A DNA stretch of 64,000 nucleotides from Mesostigma viride (Eukaryota > Streptophyta > Mesostigmatophyceae > Mesostigmatales > Mesostigmataceae): assembly GCA_009746045.1 (NCBI GenBank), contig RPFO01000002.1:1370198-1434197 (forward strand). The letters are read 5' to 3'. The notes below the pieces were generated by a model. The model was not told where the DNA came from, did not search any database, and saw only the letters and a program-made list of their open reading frames with translations. Shown here one piece after another: positions 45,048-55,018 of this stretch. A program made the position numbers and the translations under genes. Every line of letters starts with the position of its first letter. Positions within the stretch are counted from its first letter, which is position 1.

Positions 45048-45516
45048 AGGGGCGTGGGCATGGGCGGGGGCGGGGGCGGGGGCGGGGGCGGGGGCGGGGG
45101 CGGGGGGGGGGCGGGGGCGGGGGCGGGGCGGGGGCGGGGGCGGGGGCGGGGGCGGGGCGGGGCGGGGGCGGGGGCGGGGGCGGGGGGGGGCGGGGGCGGG
45201 GGCGGGGCGGGGGCGGGGGCGGGGGCGGGGCGGGGGCGGGGGCGGGGCGGGGGCGGGGGCGGGGCGGGGGGGGGGGCGGGGCGGGGCGGGGCGGGGGCGG
45301 GGGCGGGGCGGGGGCGGGGGCGGGGGCGGGGGGGGGCGGGGGGGGGCGGGCGGGGGCGGGGGGGGCGGGGGCGGGCGGGGGCGGGGGCGGGGGCGGGGGG
45401 GCGGGGGGGGGGGGGGGCGGGGCGGGGGCGGGGGCGGGGGCGGGGGCGGGGGCGGGGCGGGGCGGGGGCGGGGGCGGGGGCGGGGCGGGGCGGGGGCGGG
45501 GGCGGGGCGGGGGCAT
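45048..45516 (+). repeat. (GGGGGC)n / (GGGGC)n array
   Basis: Nearly pure G with a C every 5-6 bases and several runs of 7-16 G. Exact copy number is not trustworthy in such sequence. No gene. Confidence 0.9.
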
Positions 45517-46270
45517 GGGCGTTTGCATGGGCGTTGGGGGGTCAGGGGGGCTGGGGTTGGGTTTGGGTGGGTGGGTCATTGGTGCAATGTTTGGAGTTGG
45601 GGCTTGTGTGTGTGGGGGGGGGGGGGCATGGGGATTGCCATGCGCGTGCGCGCGGGCGTCCGCGTGATCCTCTGTTCGTGTACATGTTCATGCATGTGCC
45701 ATGACGGCACAATGCATGTCAGATTCGTGACTTTATCGTGTGTTCCCTAGTTGCAAGTATTACTGCTAAAATTCATTGCAGCATTCCATTCCTTGCATAA
45801 TGCTTGATTGCTTGCATCGGTTCATCCTATACTTCGATCATGACCTGAAGTGCTTAAGTATTACCAGACTCTCGCACAGTGTCAGAATGTCCAATTTTTA
45901 GCACACATGTGCACATGTTTGCACACCAAAGCCCTCATTCCCATGTTGATAAGGCTAAGTAAAACAATTTTTTTTGGTGCGGTGATCCATGAAATGCAGC
46001 TGTGAATGGCTCTAGAAGGTCACCAATGGTGGCCAGACCTGTTATTGAGCATTGGGAGACGTTACAGGGGCATCAATCACAGTTACAATTAGTTCAGAGG
46101 TAGTTCAATTTAGTACATTATAGTATAAATGTAGTAGAAAATAGTACAACCTAGTATATTGTAGCATATACTAGTTCAACTACCTCCAGATGAGATCCAG
46201 GGGCTATGGGGACACTTTTTATGCAAAACTGAACTTGAAACAAGCAAAAAACAGGAAACTTGGAAAAACT
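45517..46270. other. Right end of the 8.6-kb insert, no gene seen
   Basis: AT-rich toward the right, with a run of TAGTA/TAGTTCAA repeats at 46090-46175. There is only weak similarity between this end and the left end (a CATAAAAAG-like block), so a long TIR is not evident. Confidence 0.5.
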
Positions 46271-47104
46271 CAAAATGTACTTGTGCTGGAGTACATTCTT
46301 AACGGCTGGCAGGGAACGCAATCTCGCGCATTCGAAAGAGGACGCATGGAGGGAGAACGAGAAGAACCTGTTTGGCGTCGTTAACGGGGTGAATCGAATG
46401 ATGCCATCCGAGAAGAGGCTCCCACGCGACGTGACGGACGCGTACGCTGCCCGCGTCAGTGAGCTGAAGGTCGGCGATATCGACAGGAAGTTCTACAGGG
46501 CCGAGAACAAGCCCTGAGACACACGTACGAGCAGCTCCAGCGTATTGCGTCAGAGCAATACAAGAAGGATCCGACTTCCGACGCAGCTCTGATGGGTCTT
46601 CTCTACCTATCCGGTGAAAAATTGCCGCCGACTAGGTACGACCACGATCAAATGCGCATCGTCGGGTCTATCGACGAGCTCGGGCCGCACGAGAACGGAT
46701 ACATTCCTAGCGAGCATCGCATCATCATCAAAAAATTCAAGACGCGAGAGACTTTCGGCGTCTACGACTTCAAGATCCCAGATGGGTACTCTAAGCTGAT
46801 TAACGCACTGGGGGCGAGAGCTAACCAGGCGTACGTATTCGAGGACCCGAGGTCTCCGGGCAATCCAATAGATCACACCCTGTATAGCAGCCGCTATAAC
46901 CGCATCTACCACGGAATCGATGCAACGAGGCAGGCGTACATCACCCGTTTCTTGAAGGGCGCGTCGTGGCAAAAGCGGAAATGGGCTGGTGACTTGATGG
47001 GACACGACGTGCTCACAGGAGCCCTTTACGAGCGACAAGGGGGTGAGTTCACCCCCCAGGGTGGCGAGACTGGCGGGCGTCGGCTGAGGCCGAGGAAAAA
47101 GTAG
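46271..47104 (+). pseudogene. Tyrosine recombinase, catalytic part, one frameshift
   Basis: Continues the recombinase begun at 36927. From about 46283 the frame reads on as helical sequence to 46517; a one-base shift near 46510 moves into the frame ending at 47104. Catalytic landmarks are a PPTR box (LPPTRYDHDQM) that fits box I of the PPRR-type viral recombinases, a HGIDATRQAYIT helix with the second Arg, an LMGHD box and the nucleophile in ALYERQ. The enzyme class joins and cuts DNA through a 3'-phosphotyrosine and integrates PLVs, phages and Cryptons. The C-terminus is basic (GGRRLRPRKK). It sits 350 bp before the primase-helicase on the same strand. Confidence 0.75.
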
Positions 47105-47457
47105 ATAGTTCTCCCGTGGGAAATTTTCATGAATGTCGAAAAGTATATTCTAAAATGCATGCAATGTGCATGAAAATAAAAAGTTCCATGGGATCATTTT
47201 CTCGAGGTTCGAGGTTCGAGTTTTGTGTGTTTTTAGACGAACTGAATATTTTTTAATCCAAACTTTTTTTTTTCTAAACATACGATATACAGCCTTCCAT
47301 GATGGTCTCGAACTTCAACCTGCATGACGACACGGTCGACCGACACGACGTGACCGACAAGCCGACACGAGTCGATTCTTTGTCGGAGATCTCCCACGGG
47401 AATAAAGGCGGACTCTCCCACGACAATCCACACCCTAGCGCTCACACAACCTCTAAG

Positions 47458-50400
47458 ATGTCGACCGCCGCGGAATTTGTTCCTCTGTGGTTCGCGTCGA
47501 AAGATACGCCTTTCTTTGCTCGGACGCCGGGGGTGATGTACTCGTACGAAGAGGAAAAACCCCAAGACGCTTCGGAGGCGTATGGTCGCTCTCGTGGGAT
47601 GAAGTACCTCATGGCGCTGAACACGTACAAAAAAACGAACATGTATGCCGCTTTTGGGTGCAGGGAGGACTTGATCAAGACCCACGCAGAGTTGTCAACA
47701 AGCGATCCGCATTTGCTAGAAATTCTATCCCCCGACGTGAGCGTCGTCCCATATTTCGATTTTGACTGGGAAACGGAAGAACCCATGGACTACCAGCTGG
47801 AGAAGTACGCAAAAGCGGCCATATCGATGTTCTTCAACGACATGTACGAGATAACTGTTGACGAAGAGCGAGATATGCGGGTCCTTGTTGGCCATCGCGT
47901 CAGGAGCGGCATTTTCAAGAACTCTGTTCATGTCACGGTGCCGACGATCTACATCCCGACAATGGAGGATCGTGTCAAGATGGGAGAGCTTTTTCAGTCG
48001 TTTCTTCTTCAGTGCGCGATGGATTTATCTTCAGGATATCAGTCTGAGGTGTGCCAGAGACTCGTCAAGTCCCAGCACTCGAAAGAGGATTGGGAGGACA
48101 TGCACGCGAACGGGAACCCGATTGTGGAGAAAACAACTGGCGTTTGGGCGCCTAAACACGACATCAAGTTTTGCTACGATAGAATGATCTATTCGAGGTA
48201 CCGGGCCTTTCGCATGATAGGGATGAAGAAGCGCGGAGACAGCGGCGAGGACGCGTACCTCCGCCCAGTCCCAGGGGGTAGTTCCGACGTCGGCGAATAT
48301 TTGGTGACTGTCTTCAACGAAGAGGGACTGACCCGGCTCCCCCATGTCGATGATGCGGAACTATCCGAAACGAGCCATACAGTGTTTCGAGGGTATGGGA
48401 AGACTATCCACCACCTCAGGGCCTGGACATCTCGCCATCCATCGAAGCAATGAAAAAGTTTTCGCCTGGATGCAATTTATGCGCACAACCTGTAAAGAAT
48501 CCGATCGAGGTGTCGCAACGTTCGTCAAGTACTCCGTCGACTCTGTGGATCCGTTATGCAGGATCTGCCTCAAGATACACGACAACAACGGGCCTTATAA
48601 CCTGCTACTCCCTAATGGCGCTGTACAGTACAGATGCCACCAGGACTCACAGCACCGATTCATCGAGATCTCCCCCCCGTGATGAAGCTCGCGGACTCGG
48701 ACAAAGTGCCGTTCACTCACACGTACTCGTCCGAGAAAATCAGGCCTTTCAGCTGGGATGCGCTATTTAGAGGCCCGCACAAGAGCACCATCCTCGTCCA
48801 GTCCAACTGCGGAACAGGTAAATCTGAGAGGATTCGTGAACTCGTCAACGAGGCGGTGAGGAGGGATCCAGGTATTCGCGTGTGCTGCATGGTGGCTAAC
48901 ATCAGCCTGTCCAAGGAGGAGGATCGCAACTACAAGTCTCTGGCGAGCGCGGGAGGACGATTGCATGGGAGGACAACGCGTTCCATATCTTGTCCAGTGA
49001 CCCGAATTTCCGTCACTACCTGAGCGGTCCGAAGGGATGATGTCTGATGACAGGGTGCTGGTCGTTCTTAACAGCATCTTGCGCGTCACAGACCAACCGT
49101 TCGATCTCCTCATCCTAGACGAAATATATAACACCCTCACCGCGATTTCGCAGGGCCACGTGAAATACAAGCGCGAGGTGTTGAGGAAGTTCATCAGGCT
49201 CATTGAGACGTCCAAGGTCGTGATTGCATTAGACGCTACCGTTACTCGAAAGGTATACGAGTTCATAGCGGCCTATCGCGCGGCGGATACTATGGAGGTG
49301 GATTGCAACACCTTCCGGCGCCCTACCAACAGGACTCTGCGATGGGTGGATGTGACATCAGAAAAGAACTGGCGAAAGGTCTGCGTGGACAGGTTTGTTA
49401 CTGAGTGTCAGAGGAGGATAGAGGCGGGGGAGAGGATCTTCTGCCCAATGTCTGGAAAAAAAGAGGCCGCCATGGCGTATGAGGTATTAAAAAAAATCAC
49501 GGAGCAGAAAAAGAATGGTCGCCTTTACACTAGCCTGACAAGCAAAGAGGATCTAGAGGTTGGTGCGAATGCTGCGTGGGCTGACCTTGACTTTCTGATT
49601 TTCAGCCCAACGATCACGGTTGGAGTCAGCTACACGGAGCACACGTTCGACAGCATGGTGGGGATGTTCATCAACGGGGATAACTACGCGAGCTACACGA
49701 CAACCCTCCAGCAAATTTTTAGGGTTCGCCATCTAGTCAAGGGAGAGATGGTAATCTTCTACCGAGACGATACTTCGCTCATTAACCGCCCCAACGGACT
49801 ACGGCACGATCGTCGAGAACATGATCGCGGGGGACACTGCGCTCATCCAGCTGCTGTTCGACAACGCCGACGTAGTCTGCGACTGGAGCGCGGACAAGTC
49901 GCGTATCTATGACAGAAATTGCCCCAAGTTCCGTCTCTTCTGCCGGAACCAGCAAGATCTCGCGGTGTCGAGGTCCCACTACAAGGGAAATCTCATCAAG
50001 ATACTGACGGAGGACTACGGCGTGGAGGTGTCGGCTGTGGAGGAGTTGGGGGACATCGACGCCCCCCGCTTCCGGTACTAGAAGATCCAGACAAGGACAG
50101 GGAGGTGGTGCTTCTGAGCGAGGAGGAGTACAAGGATCTAGAGGGGAGAATCGGCGGCACGGTTCCACTTTCACCGTACGAAATGCGTCTGAAGGCGGTG
50201 TACGAATTGACTCATCGGTTGTATGAGATTCCGTATGATCTCATCGACGACGAGCTCCCTCAAATTCTGGACAAGGAGATGGGGAGGAAGGCGTACGTTG
50301 GCGTTCGGCAATATTCGAAGTTGACGGGACTAGGAACCAAGGAGCATTTCAGAGACAATCTGTTGATTCTGCAGAAGTCAGAGTCCTTGTTTGATTTGAA

Positions 50401-50881
50401 GGCGTATTCTCGTTTTGGACTAGCACAGTCTCTGGCCATTACGCTCAAGCTACTAGAAGGGACGCCTATCATCGACTTCATCACGACGGCTGATCCGTCC
50501 AATCTCACAATGAAGTTGACGCGCGACGAGACGATTGCACTAGGGAATAGAATTGACGGCGAAATTGCCGACAAGGCCTGGTTCATGCGCTCAACATTTG
50601 GATACCAACGGCGAGCAGGCGAGGCTGGTAGTTTGTCTTTTGCACAGTGTAGCGGGCTCGTCAACAGGTTGTTAAGCCCAACTCTGGGAATTTCTGCCAA
50701 AGGGTCAAAGGGCAACATCCGTGGCGGTGGTTGCTTGGAAATTTCGAAGGCGGACATGCATGCGTTTCTTGATAGGTATAAACCCTCGTGGTGGGGCGAT
50801 GAGAAGGATTATTCGATCACGCCGTTGTCTGGCCTGTCGATGGATGAAATCGCTCCTTTCCTGCAGGGAGCGGATAAGTAA
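47458..50881 (+). pseudogene. Fused archaeo-eukaryotic primase and UL9-like SF2 helicase, several frameshifts
   Basis: Start ATG at 47458 (MSTAAEFVPLWFASKDTPFF); an upstream in-frame start at 47299 is weaker. The primase half shows YFDFDW (catalytic DxD), NSVHVTV (catalytic His) and YSRYRAFRMIGMKKRG. A zinc site follows (CRICLKIH ... YRCH). The helicase half shows Walker A NCGTGKSE, DExx box LLILDEIY, ALDATVT, FSPTITVGVSYTE and the arginine-finger motif QQIFRVR, as in herpes UL9-type origin-binding helicases. The C-terminal ~270 residues are intact but of unknown function. Shifts occur near 48395, 48465, 48675 (C-run), 48935, 49035, 49795 and 50065 (C-run). The ancestral product, about 1140 residues, would prime and unwind replication forks. 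Confidence 0.8.
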
Positions 50882-50955
50882 TTTTAATATTTTAATAAAA
50901 GCCCGTTTTTCTGCCATTGGGTGTCGTCGAGTAGACGTCGATCCGGTTCCGGTCA

Positions 50956-51247
50956 CACCCCGCCGCGCGGCCCTCGTCGCCTCCCTCACCATGCGAGGAC
51001 ATGGCGAAAAATTGGGCGTTCTTTATATATAGAGTAAAGTACGTGCAATTTTTCGCCACCTCCAACAACCCACGCCAACCCAAGCGCCGGCCAGTGGGGG
51101 GGGGTGGCGAAAAATTGGGCGTTCTATATCTTAAAGAGTAAGTACGTGCAATTTTTCGCCATCACTCTCACCCCTTGACAAACACCTTTATATGACCCGC
51201 GCCAAGGGGTGGCAGGGTGGCGAAAAATTGGGCGTTCTATATCTTAA
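50956..51247. repeat. PLV right TIR, inner part
   Basis: Reverse complement of the inner left TIR (22572-22842). Hairpin units are cut at TTAA (51244-51247) by the transposon 51248-54364 and resume at 54365. The primase-helicase stop lies 75 bp inside the TIR boundary. Confidence 0.85.
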
Positions 51248-54200
51248 CCCCTAAATGGTCTTGCGGCCGATTTTCCGCCAAAAATCGAGTTCCAGCCGAT
51301 GCATCGGCCCCTTCTCGGGCGACCAAATGCCGCGAAAACTATTGAGAATTAGGAAAAGTTTAGCTGAGAAGATCGAAAGTTTATAAAATACTCTAAAGCA
51401 TGGTATATGGGTTTGCATACTTCTGACAAAGTTATAGAGGTGTTCTGGCCGGTCAAAGTACAAGGGGTCAGGGTACTTTTTCACGTACAACGTGCATTCC
51501 GGAAAACGACGACCTGGCCATGGCGGCTTGCGCCCACGCATGGCATTTACGTTTTCGTTCGAATTTTCTGACCAAACTTAGGATATTGATTTTATACGTC
51601 CTAAAGATCATACATGCCAATTTCTGGTTCGCGGGAATGCCATTTGATAGGTGTCGGCAGCGTTCTTGCTGGAAAAAACTGCGATCAGGCCGGACGATAG
51701 AAACGTTGACAGCAATACCTTTCCGGTGTATTTTAAAGGATATATCGGTTTCTTTGTACTTTTTATGATACATATTAGTCGTAAACGTGCAAGGGTGGCC
51801 AGAAATCGCCGAATCCAGCGACCATGCTGCACAACTTTGGTGTGCCGAAATGCGCCATTTTGCGGCCACCGCCTGGGCCAAGGTAACGCCATCCATGCCT
51901 GGTAAAGCCCTAAATGGTTAAGCATCGTTTTCCTATCGATGTTTGACGTTTATCTGGCGGAGCCAATTTTTGGAAGAACCGTTAGGTTCGCCAGAATTGG
52001 CGAAGCTTATAAGGCCGTACACGTGAGAAAACATAGGAATAGGGGATGAAAATCCGTCAATCCATCCATCCATACATACATACATCCACCGAATTTGTCC
52101 CGAATTTGCAAGCATAAGGGTGAGGTTCTTCCGAAAATTGGCTCCGCCGTAGAGTTTCAACGGGCAAGTTGCAAACACGCACGTTACTTGATATATACGT
52201 TCTACGGCTTGTGTAGCACATTCTTTTTGCATTATTCATGCTCTTTCTTGACCCTGGCCTGGCCCCTTTCTAAAACACCCTTCTTAGATGCTCCCCTCAG
52301 TCAGTTGACCTGCCACAGGGTGATGGTGATAAGTTTTAGAGGCTGTATGGGTTTGAATACCTCAATATATGTTTGTTATACATTTCCCATACACATATTG
52401 CATGAGTGTGAGGCAGTTGGCTGGTCTCTGTGGCATCATCAAGCACGTAACTGGTGAGTAAAAGCTTCCCATTGACAGCATGTGCCACCAGGTGTGCTGG
52501 CCATCACCTGGCAAGCTATAGCAGCTTAGGCCTAGTTTATCCTTGCTAGGGCAGGCTGAAATAGGCTCAACATCACTAGTTTGTTGGTGGCTGCCTCCTA
52601 GAATGCATGCCTTGCGTAGGGTATCCGTACCACGTTACCTACGTGCATGGACAAGGTAGCACCTGCACATAGGTGCCATGTAAGGGCAGTGTGATGATGC
52701 AGTTATGTTTCCCCATCATTGTGGAAGGGAAATGTATTGTTTGGCATGGTTGGTGGCCATATTAGTAGGTAGTATGCCCACCCTTACCCCCTTGGTTGCT
52801 ATTTACCAACGGTACCCCTATGGGCTGTACTGGGTGTAACTGCTGGTATACCCACCCAAATGATGACCCCAATGGCTCAAACTGTTCAGCAACTAATTGT
52901 TTATCATCCCTGAAGTGGTAGGTGCCTAGGTCTTATAACATAATTCAAAATGCACATTCTACCAAAAATGAAAACGCGCGTCTTGACCCCCCTGACTTTG
53001 ACGGCAGTTATATATGGCCTACCCTGCATATATGTTAAAAATATAATTACTTACAGCAGAGTGAAATCACTCAAACCAAAGCAAACGCCCAGCTATAAAC
53101 CTATATACAGAGCCATGTCAAAGCTCTATACTACGATAAGACCAATGGAAACGCCTAACGGGAGGAACCTAATAGCCCTGCTGCACCGCAAAATCAGCCC
53201 GCGTACGGCGGAGCATGATGTCAGCCATGGCCCGAGTCAGCGCCACCGACAGGCGCTGACGCCAATATGACGGTCCAGGTCCGCGCCGACCATGGGGCCC
53301 GCTGGCCCTCCAGGTCCAGCCGGTCCTCCCGGAGCCGGCAACACTCCTTGAAGAAGGCGGAGGTCAGGGGCCCCATGGCCCCAAACTCCTCCAGGACAAA
53401 GGGCACCACACGATGGTGCCCGACGTCGCCGTAGGCCAGGAGCTTGGCCCGCTCCGCCCGGTCCGCCGTGTAACCTGCCGTGAGGGAGGCCCCAGCCACG
53501 TGGCTAAGAGCCAAGGGCCGCGCCACCGAAACGTCAATAAGCAGATGCCGGCCACCCCCCTCAAAGTCCAGCACCACGATGTCAGGCCGGTGGTTGGGGG
53601 AATAGAAGGCAGCGCCATCCGCATCCTCGGACCGGATGTTCGCGTGGGGGAAAACCGACCGAATCATGGCGAGCACCACCGTCAGGAGGACAGTGTGCAA
53701 ATACAAATACCAATTCTGATTCTGTTGGCCCCCCATGCAGGCAAGGTAGTGAGTCCCCGTGGGATCCAGCGGCTGCCCACAGCTACCACAAGGCCGCCCG
53801 GCCGGAACAAGAGGCTGCGGGGCAAATAGCTGGTGCCGGAGCGCCACCGAGTAGTGGCTGGGAGCCAAGGCGAATGGGGGGGCCATGGGAAGAGCACGAA
53901 GGTACGCCGAGCCCACACTCCGCAAGGAAAGCGAGAACAGCCACGCACGTCCCTGGGCGTTGAGGTCCGCGAAAAGAGCAATCCAATCAGCCGTGTGCAG
54001 AATACCCGCGTAGGTTTTCTGGTGTTTATCGATGACGCGAGCAGGGAATGCGGCGGGAGATTGAACGGAGGCGACCGAGGGAGTGCCGCGAGGGAGGTGG
54101 CGCTGTACCGCCTGAGCGGCACGGACGGGAGAACAGGCCTGCTGGATCTCAGCATAGGCCTCCTGGATGGCCGTGACGAAGGGCAAAGGGCTGAGGTTAC

Positions 54201-54364
54201 CCTGCATATATGTGAGGTTGTGATATACCAACCCGAAGGGCAACTCATGTGCATGCTTGGCCCCCAAGGACAGCCATTGGATATGGGTAGGTTGGATGGC
54301 ATCTGGTTTGCAAAATTGTGAAGATCCAGCCGATTTATCGGCAGGATCTCAGACCATTTAGGGG
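51248..54364. mobile_element. TTAA-flanked DNA transposon (piggyBac-like) in the PLV right TIR
   Basis: Perfect 14-bp inverted ends CCCCTAAATGGTCT (51248-51261) and its complement (54351-54364), flanked by TTAA at 51244-51247 and 54365-54368. The CCC terminus and TTAA target are piggyBac traits. No transposase is seen; it has collected a retroelement fragment (53042-54200) and a hairpin-forming segment around 51945-52150. A 2-kb part is duplicated in inverse orientation at 58379-60382. Confidence 0.75.
53168..54200 (-). pseudogene. Endonuclease-bearing retroelement fragment, copy 2
   Basis: Near-identical to codons ~150-488 of the 26828-28294 gene, with the same CCHC finger and RPDIVVLD / LLIDVSV endonuclease signature. 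An extra base near 53270 breaks the last ~40 codons. It starts abruptly at 54200, so it is 5'-truncated. Confidence 0.75.
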
Positions 54365-54849
54365 TTAAAGAGTAAGTACGTGCAATTTTTCGCCATCCTT
54401 GTCACACCTTGACAAACACAACCTATTACCCGCGCCAAGGGGTGGCAGGGTGGCGAAAAATTGGGCGTTCTATATCTTAAAGAGTAAGTACGTGCAATTT
54501 TTCGCCATCCCAAGTGTCACACCTTGACAAACACCACCTATTACCCGCGCCAAGGGGTGGCAGGGTGGCGAAAAATTGGGCGTTCTATATCTTAAAGAGT
54601 AAGTACGTGCAATTTTTCGCCATCCTTGTCACACCTTGACAAACACCACCTATTACCCGCGCCAAGGGGTGGCGGGGTGGCGAAAAATTGGGCGTTCTAT
54701 ATCTTAAAGAGTAAGTACGTGCAATTTTTCGCCATCCTTGTCACACCCAAACACACCATCACAACTGCCGGGGTGGTGACAGATGCCAGCATAAGGGTGG
54801 TGCACTTCTCCTAGTCGCGATGACGGAATGATGACGGAATGATGATGGA
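54365..54849. repeat. PLV right TIR, outer part
   Basis: About four hairpin units and the unique terminal ~110 bp. It is the reverse complement of 20158-20534 plus part of the inner left TIR. The outer end abuts TAATTAATTAATTAATTAA, the remainder of the LINE tail. Confidence 0.85.
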
Positions 54850-55018
54850 ATCTAATTAATTAATTAATTAATACTGCATGGGTGGAACTGCACGTAGGTA
54901 GGGGTTATCGTTGTCTTGTCGGCCTTTCTCCCACTAAAATGGGAGAGCCCTAATTCATATGCTAGCAAGGCAAGGTAACCATGGTAAGAAGCCTTGGCAA
55001 GCAGCATGTATGATAATT
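54850..55018. mobile_element. LINE B tail remnant and continuation of W copy 1
   Basis: TAAT repeats (54850-54871) are the other half of the LINE B tail. TACTGCATG (54872-54880) is the second copy of the LINE B target duplication. From 54881 the sequence is the continuation of W copy 1 (reverse complement of 21375-21511), cut at about 55018 by LINE copy C. Confidence 0.65.

Larger units (their letters stand above)
37636..46270. mobile_element. 8.6-kb insertion splitting the PLV recombinase gene
   Basis: Bounded by the 12-bp direct repeat CAAAATGTACTT (37624-37635 and 46271-46282). Outside these lie 30-bp arms that are reverse complements at 27 of 30 positions (about 37594-37623 and 46283-46312). 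The insert holds a ~175-bp satellite at its left end, a 458-codon ORF, a 613-bp palindrome and about 1.9 kb of hexanucleotide arrays. No transposase is recognised, so its class is unknown. Sequences like the boundary motif AAATGTACTTCG also occur inside it (near 41852 and 42160). Confidence 0.6.
20158..54849. mobile_element. Endogenous polinton-like virus (PLV), with four nested insertions
   Basis: Both outer ends read GATTCCATCATCATTCC inward (20158 rightward; 54849 leftward on the minus strand) and both are bordered by (TAAT)n. The matching TIRs are 20158-20534 plus 22438-22842 on the left and 50956-51247 plus 54365-54849 on the right, about 0.78 kb each. Between them lie a major capsid protein, penton-like protein, packaging ATPase, tyrosine recombinase and primase-helicase. 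Taking out 20535-22437, 26818-28428, 37636-46270 and 51248-54364 leaves about 19.5 kb. There is no polB, rve integrase or Ulp1-like protease, so it is PLV rather than Maverick-like. The assignment rests on protein features I recognise, not on a search. Confidence 0.85.

Noticed and set aside
43867-45704. Very long Gly-Val, Trp-Ala and Arg-Pro frames (up to 473 codons)
   Set aside because: They are translations of hexanucleotide arrays open on both strands, with no independent start context or conserved domain.
36927-47104. Two tandem proviruses, one ending with the recombinase N half and the next beginning with the C half
   Set aside because: There is only one pair of TIRs (20158-22842 and 50956-54849), and the gene set on the two sides is complementary without duplication. 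A single provirus with an insert is simpler.
20158-54849. Maverick/Polinton or virophage instead of PLV
   Set aside because: I found no protein-primed polB, rve integrase or Ulp1-like protease, and the recombinase is of the tyrosine type.
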